From positions 620,001-684,000 of the forward strand of contig NZ_FNCJ01000003.1 in the NCBI RefSeq assembly GCF_900100735.1: DNA of 64,000 bases, given 5' to 3'. Position numbers and translations under genes: made by a program. Each line of letters begins with the position of its first letter. The stretch's first letter is position 1. The notes beneath the pieces were generated by a model. The model was not told the DNA's origin and made no database searches. It saw only the letters and a list, made by a program, of their open reading frames with translations. Below are positions 7,539 to 17,825 of the stretch, piece by piece. Source of the stretch: Paraburkholderia phenazinium. GTDB taxonomy: Bacteria; Pseudomonadota; Gammaproteobacteria; Burkholderiales; Burkholderiaceae.

Positions 7539-7889
7539 ATGAAATTGATCAGGCGGACCCGCTACAAAGAGAAGTACGGGATGTGCTGCGACTTCGTGTT
7601 CGGCGTCGAGTTATGTCTCGCGGCCGGACATGAGCCCGCCCGCAAGCTCGCGCTGCGGCGTCTCGTGCCAATTGTCGTTTCAAGATATTCGAAGAATCAC
7701 GCGCCGCTACTGCGCCTGAAGATCGCGCTCAGGCGCCTGGGCGCGACGGAACCCGTCTCGGCCATTGGCGTCACCCCACCAAAGCCCAGGTTACCCGTCG
7801 CAGCAGCATCGCACGCCCTAACGGCCTCGACCCGCCAGCCGCTTACTTCTTCTCCGGCTCCGGGTTCGTCTGCGGATTGGCAGGCGTAA
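7539..7889 (+). CDS. Doubtful short ORF, possible gene remnant
   Basis: 116 codons starting MKLIRRTRYKEKYGMCCDFVFG. The first ~45 codons have the high third-position GC of real genes here, after which codon use and protein sequence become unlike coding sequence, and the end overlaps the 3' end of phaR on the other strand by 47 nt. No domain recognised and no ribosome site seen. The second lux-box-like site lies about 43 bp before a possible start at 7521 (-10-like TAAGAT at 7509-7514). It may be a truncated gene, a small regulated protein or chance. Most of the 511 bp between 7332 and 7842 is otherwise non-coding. Confidence 0.25.
   Translation: MKLIRRTRYKEKYGMCCDFVFGVELCLAAGHEPARKLALRRLVPIVVSRYSKNHAPLLRLKIALRRLGATEPVSAIGVTPPKPRLPVAAASHALTASTRQPLTSSPAPGSSADWQA
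7712..7736 (-). terminator. Hairpin downstream of phaR
   Basis: GCGCCTGA (7712-7719) and TCAGGCGC (7729-7736) form a perfect 8-bp stem with a 9-base loop, 107 nt past the phaR stop. No T-run follows on the minus strand, so it is terminator-like at best. Confidence 0.3.
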
Positions 7890-8421
7890 ACGGGAACGTG
7901 CTGAACATCGACTTGGCCTGGTTCTGCATCTGCTCCTGCATCTGCACGAACATGTTCTTCGACTGCTCGATATAGCTGGTCATCATGCCCTGCATCATCG
8001 GCGCCTGCATGTTCATGAACTGCGACCACACCTCGGGATTCATGGCCTTGCCTTCATACAGGTTCTTCGACTGATCGGCGAGCTTGGCCTGGATGTCGAT
8101 GAATGCCTGGATGTTCTTCTCGAGATACGTGCCCATCATGCCCTGCATCGCGTGTCCGTAGAAACGGATGATCTGCGAAAGCATCGACGACGAGAACATC
8201 GGCAAACCGCCGCTCTCTTCTTCCAGAATGATCTGCAACAGAATGGCGCGCGTCAGGTCCTCGTTGCTCTTCGCATCGATGACCTTGAAATCCTCCTGAT
8301 CCAGCACGAGCTGCTTGACGTCAGTCAGCGTGATGTACGTGCTTGTCTCGGTGTCATAGAGCCGACGGTTCGGATATTTCTTGATGAGTCGTTCGGCAGT
8401 TTTCTTTGTAGTAGTGGTCAT
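7843..8421 (-). CDS. phaR: Polyhydroxyalkanoate synthesis regulator PhaR
   Basis: 192-residue DNA- and PHB-binding repressor that controls phasin genes and granule formation. The N-terminus KKTAERLIKKYPNRRLYDTETSTYITLTDVKQLV is the PHB/PHA accumulation regulator DNA-binding domain, followed by the PHB_acc motif around GGLPMFSSSMLSQIIRFYGHAMQGMMGTYLEKNIQAFIDIQ. The C-terminus is rich in Met and Gln (QSKNMFVQMQEQMQNQAKSMF) and ends PEPEKK. It is last in the phaC-phaA-phaB-phaR cluster, 140 bp behind phaB. Confidence 0.95.
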   Translation of the reverse strand: MTTTTKKTAERLIKKYPNRRLYDTETSTYITLTDVKQLVLDQEDFKVIDAKSNEDLTRAILLQIILEEESGGLPMFSSSMLSQIIRFYGHAMQGMMGTYLEKNIQAFIDIQAKLADQSKNLYEGKAMNPEVWSQFMNMQAPMMQGMMTSYIEQSKNMFVQMQEQMQNQAKSMFSTFPFTPANPQTNPEPEKK

Positions 8422-8561
8422 TTAACGCCTTTGAGCGCCATTGAAGCGCAGAAACGGCGTCCTGTCGCACGAGCAATCTGGCCTTCGATTGCGCGCACGA
8501 GACGCCGCCGGAAACACCTGAACCATGCAGTACTCCGTCTCACGACAGAGCACCTCACGGA

Positions 8562-9302
8562 TCAGCCCATGTGCAGACCGCCATTCAGCGAGAAATCGGC
8601 TCCCGTCGAAAAGCCCGATTCGTCCGACGCGAGCCACGCTACGATCGAACCAATTTCATCCGGCTGGCCGAGACGGCGCACCGGAATCGTCGCAACGATC
8701 TTTTCCAGCACATCGGGGCGGATCGACTTGACCATATCCGTGCCGATGTAGCCCGGCGAAACGGTGTTGACCGTCACGCCCTTGGTCGCCACTTCCTGCG
8801 CCAGCGACATCGTGAAACCGTGAATGCCGGCCTTGGCCGTCGAGTAGTTGGTCTGCCCGAACTGGCCCTTCTGCCCATTCACCGACGAGATGTTGATCAC
8901 GCGCCCAAAGCCGCGCTCGACCATGCCGTCGATCACCTGCTTGGTGACGTTGAACAGGCTCGTCAGGTTGGTGTCGATCACCGCCGTCCAGTCTTCGTGA
9001 GTCATCTTGCGGAACACGACGTCGCGCGTAATGCCCGCATTGTTGACCAGCACGTCGACTTCGCCGACTTCGGATTTCACCTTGTCGAACGCCGCCTTGG
9101 TCGATTCCCAGTCGCCGACGTTACCTTCCGAGGCGATAAAGTCGAAACCGAGCGCTTTCTGCTCTTCGAGCCACTTCACACGACGCGGAGAGTTCGGGCC
9201 GCAACCAGCGACGACCTTGAAGCCTTCCTTATGAAGACGTTGGCAAATGCTCGTGCCGATGCCGCCCATTCCGCCCGTTACATACGCAATTCGCTGTGCC
9301 AT
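8562..9302 (-). CDS. phaB: Acetoacetyl-CoA reductase PhaB
   Basis: 246-residue short-chain dehydrogenase that reduces acetoacetyl-CoA to (R)-3-hydroxybutyryl-CoA with NADPH, the second step of PHB synthesis. MAQRIAYVTGGMGGIGTSICQRL contains the TGGxGGIG nucleotide motif, NNAG appears at VLVNNAGITRD, and the catalytic Ser/Tyr/Lys are in INISSVNGQKGQFGQTNYSTAKAG. The start at 9302 (GGAG 8 bp upstream) gives the standard length; the frame is open three codons further. It lies between phaA and phaR. Confidence 0.97.
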   Translation of the reverse strand: MAQRIAYVTGGMGGIGTSICQRLHKEGFKVVAGCGPNSPRRVKWLEEQKALGFDFIASEGNVGDWESTKAAFDKVKSEVGEVDVLVNNAGITRDVVFRKMTHEDWTAVIDTNLTSLFNVTKQVIDGMVERGFGRVINISSVNGQKGQFGQTNYSTAKAGIHGFTMSLAQEVATKGVTVNTVSPGYIGTDMVKSIRPDVLEKIVATIPVRRLGQPDEIGSIVAWLASDESGFSTGADFSLNGGLHMG

Positions 9303-9479
9303 AAACCACACTCCATTATCGTTTTTCCGAGGCGCCGACCGGCAGCCCCTTTCCTCGCCTTTACTGCATCATCTCCACTGCCGCCGGGCGACCGGCTGGC
9401 GAGGCCGCCAACACACCGCGTGCCGCGAGCCGCTTCATCTCTTACCACGGATGAATCGCACGCGGCACCCCTGCTTCGC

Positions 9480-10661
9480 TCAGAAGCGTTCGACTGCCAG
9501 CGCCACGCCCATGCCGCCGCCGATACACAGCGAGGCCAAGCCCTTCTTGGCGTCGCGCTTCTGCATTTCGTGCAGCAGCGTGACGAGAATCCGGCAGCCG
9601 GACGCGCCGATCGGATGGCCGATTGCAATCGCGCCGCCGTTCACGTTGACCTTCGAGGTGTCCCAGCCCATTTGCTGGTGCACGGCAAGCGCCTGAGCAG
9701 CGAAAGCCTCGTTGATTTCCATCAGGTCGAGGTCGGCCGGCGTCCAGCCTGCGCGCTCGAGACAGCGGCGCGAAGCCGGCACCGGGCCCATGCCCATCAC
9801 CTTCGGATCGACACCGGCGTTGGCGTAAGCCTTGATCCGTGCGAGCGGCTTGAGGCCGAGCGCTTCGGCCTTCTTGGCCGACATCACCACCACCGCAGCC
9901 GCGCCGTCGTTCAGGCCCGATGCGTTCGCCGCCGTCACCGTGCCTTCCTTCGAGAAGGCCGGTTTCAGACTCGCGAGCGACTCGGCCGTCACGCCGTGAC
10001 GCACGAATTCGTCGGTGGCAAAGCGCAGCGGCTCGCCCTTGCGTTGCGGGATCTCGACCGGCACGATCTCGTCGTCGAAACGGCCAGCCTTCTGGGCCGC
10101 TTCCGCCTTGTTCTGCGACAGCGCCGCAAACGCGTCCTGCTGCTCGCGGGTGATGCCGTATTCCTTGGCGACGTTCTCAGCCGTCACGCCCATGTGGTAC
10201 TGGTTGTACACGTCCCACAGGCCGTCCACGATCATGCTGTCGATCAGCTTGGCGTCGCCCATGCGGAAGCCGTCACGCGAGCCCGGCAGCACGTGCGGTG
10301 CGGCGCTCATGTTTTCCTGGCCGCCAGCCACCACGATGTCGGCGTCGCCGGCAATGATGGCGTTGGCCGCCAGCATCACGGCCTTCAGACCTGAGCCGCA
10401 CACCTTGTTGATCGTCATGCCGGGCACCGACAGCGGCAGCCCCGCCTTGATTAGTGCCTGACGTGCAGGGTTCTGGCCCGAGCCTGCCGTCAGAACCTGG
10501 CCCAAGATGACTTCGCTGACCTGCTCGGGCTTCACGCCCGCGCGTTCGAGTGCAGCGCGAACCACCAGGGCGCCGAGATCGGGTGCGGCGATTTTCGCCA
10601 GCGACCCACCGAATTTGCCGACTGCCGTACGCGCGGCCGATACGATCACTACATCAGTCAT
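9480..10661 (-). CDS. phaA: Acetyl-CoA acetyltransferase PhaA
   Basis: 393-residue biosynthetic thiolase that condenses two acetyl-CoA to acetoacetyl-CoA, the first PHB step. It has [21 protein letters not shown], the nucleophile Cys in [29 protein letters not shown] and the second Cys in [22 protein letters not shown] 10661 follows GGAGG. The gap to phaB (177 bp) has no clear terminator, so phaC-phaA-phaB are probably one transcript. Confidence 0.97.
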   Translation of the reverse strand: MTDVVIVSAARTAVGKFGGSLAKIAAPDLGALVVRAALERAGVKPEQVSEVILGQVLTAGSGQNPARQALIKAGLPLSVPGMTINKVCGSGLKAVMLAANAIIAGDADIVVAGGQENMSAAPHVLPGSRDGFRMGDAKLIDSMIVDGLWDVYNQYHMGVTAENVAKEYGITREQQDAFAALSQNKAEAAQKAGRFDDEIVPVEIPQRKGEPLRFATDEFVRHGVTAESLASLKPAFSKEGTVTAANASGLNDGAAAVVVMSAKKAEALGLKPLARIKAYANAGVDPKVMGMGPVPASRRCLERAGWTPADLDLMEINEAFAAQALAVHQQMGWDTSKVNVNGGAIAIGHPIGASGCRILVTLLHEMQKRDAKKGLASLCIGGGMGVALAVERF

Positions 10662-10811
10662 TTCAATTTCCTCCGGACTTTGCGGCCAATCGCTCCGCCG
10701 CCCGTCAAGTTAAAAATCCATTCACCTGCACAGTGCCGCTCTAACCTACAAACCCTCTAACCGCTCCAGCCGCTCTAGCCGGCCACTACGCGGCCATTCG
10801 CATTCGGCGTG

Positions 10812-12662
10812 TCATTCGCGTTGCATCACATACCGCCCGGGCGCTGCCTCGATCACCGGGAAGTCGGTCGAGCCCGCAGTAGCGCGCGCCTTGACCTTCT
10901 TGCCACCATACTGATCGAGCCAGCGGGTCCACTCGGGCCACCAGCTGCCGGGTACTTCCGTTGCCTGTTCGAACCAGTCATCCGGATTCTCCGGCAAATG
11001 CTTGTCCTCCGTCTGCAGCACCCAGTAGTTACGCTTGTTCTTGGCAGGCGGATTGATCACGCCCGCGATATGCCCGGACGCGCCGAGTACGAACTCGAGC
11101 GGGCCGCTCAGCAACGGCACCGAAGCGTAGGCCGTGCGCCACGGCACGATATGGTCTTCGCGTGAACCGTAGATGAAGGTCGGCACATCGATCAGCGACA
11201 AGTCCACTTTCTCGCCGCACACCGTCAATGCATTCGCCTCGCGCAGACGATTCTCCAGATATGTATTGCGCAAGTACCAGACATACATCGGGCCAGGCAG
11301 GCTCGTCGAATCGCTGTTCCAGTACAGCAGGTCGAACGGCATCGGCGTGCGACCCTTTAGATAGTTGTCGACGACATAGTTCCATACGAGGTCGTTCGGG
11401 CGCAGGAACGAGAACGCATTGGCGAACTCGATGCCACGCATCAACCCCGGTTGCGCGCCGTTCTTGCCGCCGATGGTCTGCTCGCGCATCTGCACATGCG
11501 CTTCGTCGACGAACACATCGAGCACCCCTGTGTCCGAGAAGTCGAGCATGGCGGTGAGCAGCGTCATCGAAGCAGCCGGATGTTCGCCGCGCGCTGCGGC
11601 CACTGCGAGCGCTGTGGCCAGCATCGTGCCGCCGACGCAGAAACCGAGCGTATTGATCTGCTCGCGCCCGCTGATCTTGCGCACGGCATCGATCGCGGTG
11701 AGCACGCCTTCTTCGGTGTAGTCGTCCCACGTCTTATGCGCAATCGACGCATCGGCGTTGCGCCACGAAATCAGAAACACCTGATGCCCGGACTCGAGCC
11801 CGTGAGCGACGAGCGAATTCTCCGGCTGCAGATCGAGGATGTAGTACTTGTTGATGCAAGGCGGCACGATCAGGAGCGGCCGCTCGCGCACGCTCGCCGT
11901 GCGCGGCTTGTACTGGATCAACTGGATCAGGTCGTTCTCGAACACCACCGAACCTTCTGTGTTCGCGAGGTTCTTGCCGACCACGAAACGCGACTCGTCG
12001 GTCTGCGAAATCTTGCCGCGCTGCAGGTCGTTCAATAGATTGGCAACGCCTTGCCGCAGACTCTCGCCGCGACTCTCGAGCAAGGTCTTCTGCGCTTCCG
12101 GATTGAGGGCAAAGAAGTTGCTCGGCGAGGCCGCAGCCGTCCACTGCTGAACTGCGAAGCGAATCCGCTCACGCACCTTCGGCTCGGCGTCGAGCGCCTC
12201 GACCAGCTCCTGCAGATAACGTGCGTTGAGCAGATACCACGCGGCCGTGAACGCATGCGCCGGCGAGGCGCTCCATGCGTCCGCGCTGAAGCGGCGGTCT
12301 TTGAGTTCAGGAATCTTCGGCGTGGCGTCGCCCGCCTGCTGGATCAACTGCATCGCTTCGCGCGAATAGTCGGCTTGCAGCTTCTGCAGACGCTCCGTGG
12401 GAATCGCCGCCGTCGGCAACTTGAGACCGGCAAACGGCGCCATCGCTGCGGCAGCATTGCCGAAGTCGGGCATGGCTGGCATGGGCGGCATCTGGAAAGC
12501 GCCGGCATTGCCCGCACCGGGCACACCAAGGGCGCGCCATGCGCTCATCCATGCGTCGAATAACTGCAGCGGTCCGGCGGAGCCTGCACCGGCCTGCTGC
12601 TGGGTACGCTCCGTCGTGGAGTCCGTGCTTGAGGAAGTCGAGGAATGTTGAGATGCTGCCAT
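10812..12662 (-). CDS. phaC: Class I poly(R)-hydroxyalkanoate synthase PhaC
   Basis: Polymerises (R)-3-hydroxybutyryl-CoA into PHB at the granule surface. With the ATG at 12662 the protein is 616 residues, slightly longer than the ~590 usual for class I because of a Ser/Thr/Gln-rich start (MAASQHSSTSSSTDSTTERT). The lipase-like box GFCVGGT holds nucleophile Cys342; GSREDHIVPW and ASGHIAGVINPP carry the Asp and His. An N-terminal PhaC_N region precedes the alpha/beta hydrolase core. The frame is open to 12794, but that stretch is Arg-rich and unlike the family. First gene of the cluster. Confidence 0.96.
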   Translation of the reverse strand: MAASQHSSTSSSTDSTTERTQQQAGAGSAGPLQLFDAWMSAWRALGVPGAGNAGAFQMPPMPAMPDFGNAAAAMAPFAGLKLPTAAIPTERLQKLQADYSREAMQLIQQAGDATPKIPELKDRRFSADAWSASPAHAFTAAWYLLNARYLQELVEALDAEPKVRERIRFAVQQWTAAASPSNFFALNPEAQKTLLESRGESLRQGVANLLNDLQRGKISQTDESRFVVGKNLANTEGSVVFENDLIQLIQYKPRTASVRERPLLIVPPCINKYYILDLQPENSLVAHGLESGHQVFLISWRNADASIAHKTWDDYTEEGVLTAIDAVRKISGREQINTLGFCVGGTMLATALAVAAARGEHPAASMTLLTAMLDFSDTGVLDVFVDEAHVQMREQTIGGKNGAQPGLMRGIEFANAFSFLRPNDLVWNYVVDNYLKGRTPMPFDLLYWNSDSTSLPGPMYVWYLRNTYLENRLREANALTVCGEKVDLSLIDVPTFIYGSREDHIVPWRTAYASVPLLSGPLEFVLGASGHIAGVINPPAKNKRNYWVLQTEDKHLPENPDDWFEQATEVPGSWWPEWTRWLDQYGGKKVKARATAGSTDFPVIEAAPGRYVMQRE

Positions 12663-12769
12663 ACCTGCTTTTGACCGGTGAGTCCTGACGGACGGTTGAG
12701 AGGCAGGTTTCCAGCGCACGTGGGCGATTGCTCGCGACCTCGTCACGCCCTGTCCCGTGTGTGGGGGAC

Positions 12770-12799
12770 ATTCTTGCTCCCCATCGCAAGGCATGTCAA
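12770..12799 (-). promoter_or_regulatory. Candidate phaC promoter
   Basis: On the minus strand TTGACA (12799-12794) is followed after 18 bp by AAGAAT (12775-12770), about 108 bp upstream of the phaC ATG. It is the best sigma-70-like pair in the 436-bp gap 12663-13098, which otherwise holds only the terminator at 12906. Confidence 0.45.
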
Positions 12800-12905
12800 T
12801 GCTTGTTCCCGATTTTGCCGCAGTGCGATAGTTTTTTAATTATCGTTTTCCCCATGTATTTCATCGCGCTATTGAGATGAGCTTGAACGAATGGGCAAGA
12901 AACGT

Positions 12906-12931
12906 AAAAGGCCCATATTACAGGGCCTTTT
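12906..12931 (-). terminator. Intrinsic terminator of the rluD-pgeF operon
   Basis: AAAAGGCCC (12906-12914), loop of 8, GGGCCTTTT (12923-12931): a perfect 9-bp stem ending in Ts on either strand. It is 168 nt past the pgeF stop and separates that operon from phaC. Confidence 0.75.
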
Positions 12932-13098
12932 CTGGATTTAACGTGACGAATCGGGCCGATTCTCGATGCTTCCGATTCAGTCTGCTGCATTGGGCGCATG
13001 CGCTTTGGCGGCGCAACAAAAATGCCCGCTGCGCCCCCGAACAAACCCTTATGCGCCGTGCGTGCTCTGGGCGGCAGCGGTGCGCGCAGGGCCGCCCG

Positions 13099-13995
13099 TT
13101 AGTCTGCGAGCCAGATCATTGCAGCCATGCGGCCCGTCACGCGATCACGCCGGTACGAATAAAAGCGTTCGCGCTCAGTCACCGTACATGCGTCACCGCC
13201 GCTAATCTCCGTCACGCCGAGGCGCTGCAAGCGCAAACGCGCCAGCGCGGGAAGATCGGCGAGATATTTACCCGGCGCATCGGGCCGTGGCACGAATGCT
13301 TGCGCAGTGGCTTCACGTTGTGCAGCGTCGACGCCATTCATGAAGGCGTCACGCACGTCTGAACCGACCTCGAAGGTCTGCGCTCCGATGGACGGCCCAA
13401 GGTACGCGCGCAAGGAGCCGGCTTGCGTGCCGGCGAGTTCGGCCACGCGCTGCGCGGTCTTCTCGACGACACCCGCTGCGAGGCCGCGCCATCCCGCATG
13501 CGCGGCGCCCACCGCGCGGCCCTCGGCGTCGCACAAAAGAACCGGCATGCAGTCGGCGATCATCACCACGCAGATCGTGCCCGGCCGGTTGGTCACACTG
13601 GCATCGGCGCGCACGAGCGGCGCGCCCTCCCGGGCTCGCATCAGCACTTCGTGCGCATCGACAACCCCCGCGCCGTGGACCTGCTCGAGCCATGCCGCCT
13701 CGGCGCCACCCGTCAAAGCCATCAGACGTGCGCGGTTCTGCTCGACGCAAACCGGGTCGTCACCGGCCAGCCGGCCAAGGTTCAGGCCGCCCGGCTGATC
13801 GGCGCCATCGCGCCAGCGGCCGTACGGCGGCAAGCTTACGCCGCCGTTGCGCGTGGTCACCAGCGCGCGCACCCGTGGCGCGACCTGCCAGCCGGGTTGC
13901 AGCACATCGGCGAGCGTCAGCGCAGGCACCGTGGACTCATCCTGGGCGGACCCATGCAACGCCGCTTCGGGCCGGCTCGATTCAGGCTGCGTCAT
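13099..13995 (-). CDS. pgeF: Peptidoglycan editing factor / purine nucleoside phosphorylase, YfiH family
   Basis: 298-residue member of the multicopper-oxidase-like YfiH/DUF152 family, proposed to remove wrong amino acids from peptidoglycan precursors and shown in other members to act as a purine nucleoside phosphorylase. Conserved metal-site pieces are visible: [33 protein letters not shown] and [13 protein letters not shown]. The N-terminal ~30 residues are an extra polar extension. The ATG overlaps the rluD stop by 4 nt, as is usual for the rluD-yfiH pair. Confidence 0.9.
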   Translation of the reverse strand: MTQPESSRPEAALHGSAQDESTVPALTLADVLQPGWQVAPRVRALVTTRNGGVSLPPYGRWRDGADQPGGLNLGRLAGDDPVCVEQNRARLMALTGGAEAAWLEQVHGAGVVDAHEVLMRAREGAPLVRADASVTNRPGTICVVMIADCMPVLLCDAEGRAVGAAHAGWRGLAAGVVEKTAQRVAELAGTQAGSLRAYLGPSIGAQTFEVGSDVRDAFMNGVDAAQREATAQAFVPRPDAPGKYLADLPALARLRLQRLGVTEISGGDACTVTERERFYSYRRDRVTGRMAAMIWLAD

Positions 13996-15239
13996 GCGCG
14001 GTCATCCTCATCGTCGTCTTCAGCATCGAGCCCCTCATCGAAAGACGCTTCGTAACCTTCCGCTTCCTCATCTTCGTAATACGACTCATCGAACTCGCCT
14101 TCATCGTCACGACCGAGTCCAAGCGCAGCCGACAACGCTGCCATGTCTTCCGGCACCTCGGCGCGCCATTGCATCTCGCGGCCGGTCTGCGGGTGAATCA
14201 GGCCAAGGCGCCATGCATGCAGCGCCTGGCGGGCGAAACCGTCCGGCAGCGGCGTGACCGAACGCTTGCCGCGCGCGCGTCCATAGACCGGGTCGCCCAG
14301 CAGCGGATGACCGATGTGCGCGCAATGCACGCGAATCTGGTGAGTGCGCCCCGTTTCCAGGTCGCAGTGGATCGCCGAGACCGGCTGGCGCTGCCAGATC
14401 GCCGTATCGACACGCCGGAAGTGCGTGCGCGCGGGTTTGCCCGATGCACTCGTGACGACCGCCATGCGGGTGCGCTCGCGCGGATCGCGGCCGATCGGCG
14501 CATCGATCGTGCCCTCGTCCGGCATGGTGCCCCATACCAGCGCCAGATAGCGGCGCTTGACGGTGCGGGCCTGCAATTGCCGCACGAGGTCGGTCTGCGC
14601 CTCGAGGGTGCGCGCCACCACCATCAGCCCGGAGGTTTCCTTGTCGAGCCGGTGCACGATGCCGGCGCGCGGCAAGCCGGAGGCCGCCTCGCCATAGCGA
14701 TGCAGCAGGCCGTTCAGCACGGTGCCGCTCCAGTTGCCCGCGGCGGGATGCACCACCATGCCGGCGGGCTTGTTGATCACGACGAGCGTGTCGTCCTCGT
14801 AGACGACGTCGAGAGGCACAGGCTCTGGCGTAAACGCGAGCTGCTCGGGCAGCAGATCCGGCACGAGCTCGATGCTCGCGCCAAGCGGCACCGGCTGGCG
14901 AATCTTTGCGGGCACGCCATCCACCCGCACGCGCTCCTCCTCGATCCAGCCTTGCAGCCGGTTCCGGGAGAATTCGGGGAACACCTTGGCAAGCACCTTG
15001 TCGAGCCGCTCGCCGGCCATTTCGTCGGGCACGATCACCACGCGCGGCGTGTTGTCCACGGCTTTGCTGGCCACGGTCGGCACCTCGCTCGCGGCCTCTT
15101 CGGGCGCGAGCGCGTCGCCGTCGAGATCGTCGTCTAACGAATCACTACCCAACGCGTCGGAGGGGTCAGCGCTTGGGCTATAATCTTTGTTGCTATTCCG
15201 GGTACCAGTAGCGGGAACCGGATTATTTGAACGGGTCAT
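13992..15239 (-). CDS. rluD: 23S rRNA pseudouridine(1911/1915/1917) synthase RluD
   Basis: 415 residues. An S4 RNA-binding domain ([33 protein letters not shown]) precedes the RluA-type catalytic domain with its Asp in [17 protein letters not shown] and the [20 protein letters not shown] block. Both ends are extended: ~75 acidic, probably disordered N-terminal residues ([21 protein letters not shown]) and an acidic C-terminus ([18 protein letters not shown]). The start region faces bamD head to head with only 38 bp between start codons, so the bamD promoter must lie within rluD. pgeF follows with a 4-nt overlap. Confidence 0.93.
   Translation of the reverse strand: MTRSNNPVPATGTRNSNKDYSPSADPSDALGSDSLDDDLDGDALAPEEAASEVPTVASKAVDNTPRVVIVPDEMAGERLDKVLAKVFPEFSRNRLQGWIEEERVRVDGVPAKIRQPVPLGASIELVPDLLPEQLAFTPEPVPLDVVYEDDTLVVINKPAGMVVHPAAGNWSGTVLNGLLHRYGEAASGLPRAGIVHRLDKETSGLMVVARTLEAQTDLVRQLQARTVKRRYLALVWGTMPDEGTIDAPIGRDPRERTRMAVVTSASGKPARTHFRRVDTAIWQRQPVSAIHCDLETGRTHQIRVHCAHIGHPLLGDPVYGRARGKRSVTPLPDGFARQALHAWRLGLIHPQTGREMQWRAEVPEDMAALSAALGLGRDDEGEFDESYYEDEEAEGYEASFDEGLDAEDDDEDDRA
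15179..15184 (+). promoter_or_regulatory. Candidate -10 element for bamD inside rluD
   Basis: A perfect TATAAT on the plus strand, 94 bp ahead of the bamD ATG, within the first codons of the divergent rluD. No good -35 is found 16-18 bp upstream. Confidence 0.35.
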
Positions 15240-15277
15240 TGAGTCTGGGTCACCTGGACGTAAAGCTAGACTGGAAA

Positions 15278-16177
15278 ATGCGAGCCTTGAATATCATTAC
15301 CGAATTGGCCCAAAAGACGGCGGCCCTAAAGACAGCGGCCCTGCAGACGGCCGCCCGGGCATCAGCCCGAAGCAGCGCCGCCCGAGTGGCGCGCTATTTT
15401 GCCTGTCTCGCGGCCGTCGCGGTTGTGGCGGCCTGTCATGGTCTGCCGGAAAAGACTGATGAGACGGCAACCTGGGCGAACAACAAATTATATACGGAGG
15501 CGCAGGATGCCCTGTCCGGTGGCGACTGGGGTAAGTGCGCGAAATATTTCGAGATGCTTGAGGGGCGTGATCCGTTCGGCCACTTTGCCCAGCAAGCGCA
15601 GATCAACGTCGCCTACTGTAACTGGAAAGACAGCGAAAACGACGCCGCCAACCAGGCTATCGACCGCTTCATCCAGTTGCACCCGGGTCATCCTGATATT
15701 GCCTACGCGTACTACCTGAAGGGCATGATCAACTTCAACGACGACCTCGGTCTGTTCGGCCGCTTCTCCGGCCAGGACATGAGCGAGCGCGATCCGAAGT
15801 CGCTGCGCGAATCGTATGACGCGTTCAAGGTGGTGGTCGACAAATATCCGAACAGCAAGTACGCACCGGATTCGGCACAACGCATGCGCTATATCGTGAA
15901 CGCCCTGGCGTCGCACGAAGTCCACGCAGCGGACTACTACTACCGCCGTGGCGCGTACGTTGCGGCCATCAACCGCGCGCAGCTCGCCATCAAGGATTAC
16001 CGCAATGCGCCGGCTATCGAAGACGCACTGCACATCATGATGCTCTCGTATCAGAAACTGAATCAGCCGCAACTGGCTGACGATACGAAGCGCGTGCTGG
16101 CCGGCACCTTCCCGGATAGCCCGTACATCACCGGTCACGCCCGGCCGGGTCAGCAAAAGTCGTGGTGGCAGTTCTAA
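15278..16177 (+). CDS. bamD: Outer-membrane assembly lipoprotein BamD
   Basis: 299 residues; TPR lipoprotein of the BAM complex that binds BamA and inserts beta-barrel proteins in the outer membrane. A lipobox VVAAC puts the lipidated Cys at 53, followed by [26 protein letters not shown] and TPR units ([55 protein letters not shown]). The signal is unusually long, with a repetitive Ala/Thr/Arg stretch at residues ~13-38; a GTG within it (residue 37) could be an alternative start. ATG 15278 is preferred over 15227, which would overlap the divergent rluD start. Confidence 0.93.
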   Translation: MRALNIITELAQKTAALKTAALQTAARASARSSAARVARYFACLAAVAVVAACHGLPEKTDETATWANNKLYTEAQDALSGGDWGKCAKYFEMLEGRDPFGHFAQQAQINVAYCNWKDSENDAANQAIDRFIQLHPGHPDIAYAYYLKGMINFNDDLGLFGRFSGQDMSERDPKSLRESYDAFKVVVDKYPNSKYAPDSAQRMRYIVNALASHEVHAADYYYRRGAYVAAINRAQLAIKDYRNAPAIEDALHIMMLSYQKLNQPQLADDTKRVLAGTFPDSPYITGHARPGQQKSWWQF

Positions 16178-16195
16178 GCCTCACGCCTGACAAAC

Positions 16196-16231
16196 AAAAA
16201 ACGCCACGATCCTGAAAATCGTGGCGTTTTT
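16196..16231. terminator. Bidirectional terminator between bamD and rlmD
   Basis: ACGCCACGAT (16201-16210) pairs with ATCGTGGCGT (16218-16227) and is flanked by an A-run and a T-run, so it works in both directions for these convergent genes. Confidence 0.88.
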
Positions 16232-16312
16232 GTTTGTGCAGCGGTTTGTGCGGCGTTCGTGCGCAGGCGTGCGTGCGACTGACGGCCGCAGAGCCGTCAG
16301 CCAGTCACCCGG

Positions 16313-17752
16313 TCAATCGCGCTCGAACAGCGCAATCGACTCCACATGCGAGGTGTGCGGGAACATATTGACCACGCCCGCCCCCTTGAGCCGGTAGCCG
16401 GCTTCGTGGACCAGCAAACCTGCATCGCGCGCGAGCGTCGACGGATTGCAGGACACGTAGACGATGCGTTTGGGCAGCGGGCCGTCGCCGCTTTGGGCAA
16501 TCTCGGCGAGCGCCTTCGACACCGCCAAGGCGCCTTCGCGCGGCGGGTCGATGAGGAATTTCTCGAAGTGGCCGAGCGCGCGCATATCGTCGGCGGTGAC
16601 CTCGAACAGGTTCCGGCAGGCGAACGACGTGTGCCCCGCCACACCGTTTTCCTCGGCGTTCGCGAGCGCGCGCGTGGTCAGGACCTCGCTGCCCTCGATA
16701 CCCACGACTTCCTGCGAGATCCGCGCGAGCGGCAACGTGAAGTTGCCGATGCCGCAAAACAGATCCAGCACGCGATCAGTGCGCGAGGGCGCCAGCAGGC
16801 GCAGCGCGCGGCCCACCAGCACGCGGTTGATCTGGTGATTGACCTGGGTGAAGTCGGTCGGCTTGAACGGCATGCGGATGTTGTATTCCGGCAGCGTGTA
16901 GTCCAGGCGGGCGTCGAGCGGATAGAACGGCGCCACCGAATCCGGTCCCTGCGGCTGCAGCCAGAACTGCACATTGTGCGCATCGGCGAACTCGCGCAGC
17001 AGTTGCTCGTCGGCTGCATTGATCGGCTCCAGAATGCGCAGCACCAGCGCCGTCACCGTCGAGCCGACCGCGAGTTCGATCTGCGGCATGCGCTCACGAA
17101 TCGACAACCCCTCGACCAGCCGGCGCAGCGGCACCAGCATCGCCGAGACGTGCGGCGGCAGCACCTCGCATGTGGTCATGTCGGCAATAAAGCTACTCTT
17201 GCGCTCGTGGAACCCTACCAGCACACCGCCTTTCTTGGCCACGTAGCGCACGGTGAGACGCGCCCGGTAGCGATAACCCCATGACGGGCCGTGAATCGGC
17301 CTGTACACGGTCTCCGGCCGCAGCTTGGCCAGATGCGCCAGATTGTCCTCGAGCACGCGTTGCTTGACGGCGATCTGCGCCCTCACGTCGAGATGCTGCA
17401 TCGAGCAGCCGCCGCAGGTGCCGAAGAACTGGCACTGCGGCTTGGTGCGGATCACGCTCTCGCGCAGCACATCGACCACTTCCGCCTGTTCGAAACTCGG
17501 CTTCCTGCGATAGCTCAAATAGGTGACACGCTCGCCGGGCAACGCGCCCTCGACGAAAATCACCTTGCCCGGCGTGCCGTCTTCGTTGACGGTCCGGCCT
17601 ACGCCGCGCGCTTCCATGTCGAGCGATTCGACTTCGAGAATCGGGGCTATAACAGGCACGGCGGACGCGTTGGACGCACCGGCTCCGGCGGACGCTTTTT
17701 TCTTGCCTCTGGACGAGCGGTTCGAGGCACGATTGGGGGCAATCTGAGACAC
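16313..17752 (-). CDS. rlmD: 23S rRNA (uracil(1939)-C(5))-methyltransferase RlmD
   Basis: SAM-dependent methyltransferase with a [4Fe-4S] cluster. A GTG at 17752 with AGGA 8-11 bp upstream gives 479 residues; the frame is open to 17950 but overlaps the divergent neighbour. A basic, Ser-rich leader ([17 protein letters not shown]) precedes a TRAM-like domain, then cluster cysteines in [21 protein letters not shown] motif [24 protein letters not shown] and the nucleophile Cys in [13 protein letters not shown]. Convergent with bamD. Confidence 0.93.
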   Translation of the reverse strand: MSQIAPNRASNRSSRGKKKASAGAGASNASAVPVIAPILEVESLDMEARGVGRTVNEDGTPGKVIFVEGALPGERVTYLSYRRKPSFEQAEVVDVLRESVIRTKPQCQFFGTCGGCSMQHLDVRAQIAVKQRVLEDNLAHLAKLRPETVYRPIHGPSWGYRYRARLTVRYVAKKGGVLVGFHERKSSFIADMTTCEVLPPHVSAMLVPLRRLVEGLSIRERMPQIELAVGSTVTALVLRILEPINAADEQLLREFADAHNVQFWLQPQGPDSVAPFYPLDARLDYTLPEYNIRMPFKPTDFTQVNHQINRVLVGRALRLLAPSRTDRVLDLFCGIGNFTLPLARISQEVVGIEGSEVLTTRALANAEENGVAGHTSFACRNLFEVTADDMRALGHFEKFLIDPPREGALAVSKALAEIAQSGDGPLPKRIVYVSCNPSTLARDAGLLVHEAGYRLKGAGVVNMFPHTSHVESIALFERD

Positions 17753-17825
17753 CTGCGGCTTCCTGACAGACTGTGGGGGAAGGCGAGATTGTAGACGAAC
17801 CACAACCGGCGACGGAGATTTGACG

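Noticed and set aside
8571..10394. 607-codon plus-strand frame across phaB and phaA
   Set aside because: Opposite strand of two certain genes; spans their intergenic gap with no recognisable protein.
12796..13044. 82-codon minus-strand ORF between pgeF and phaC
   Set aside because: It reads through the perfect terminator hairpin at 12906-12931 and covers the phaC promoter region.
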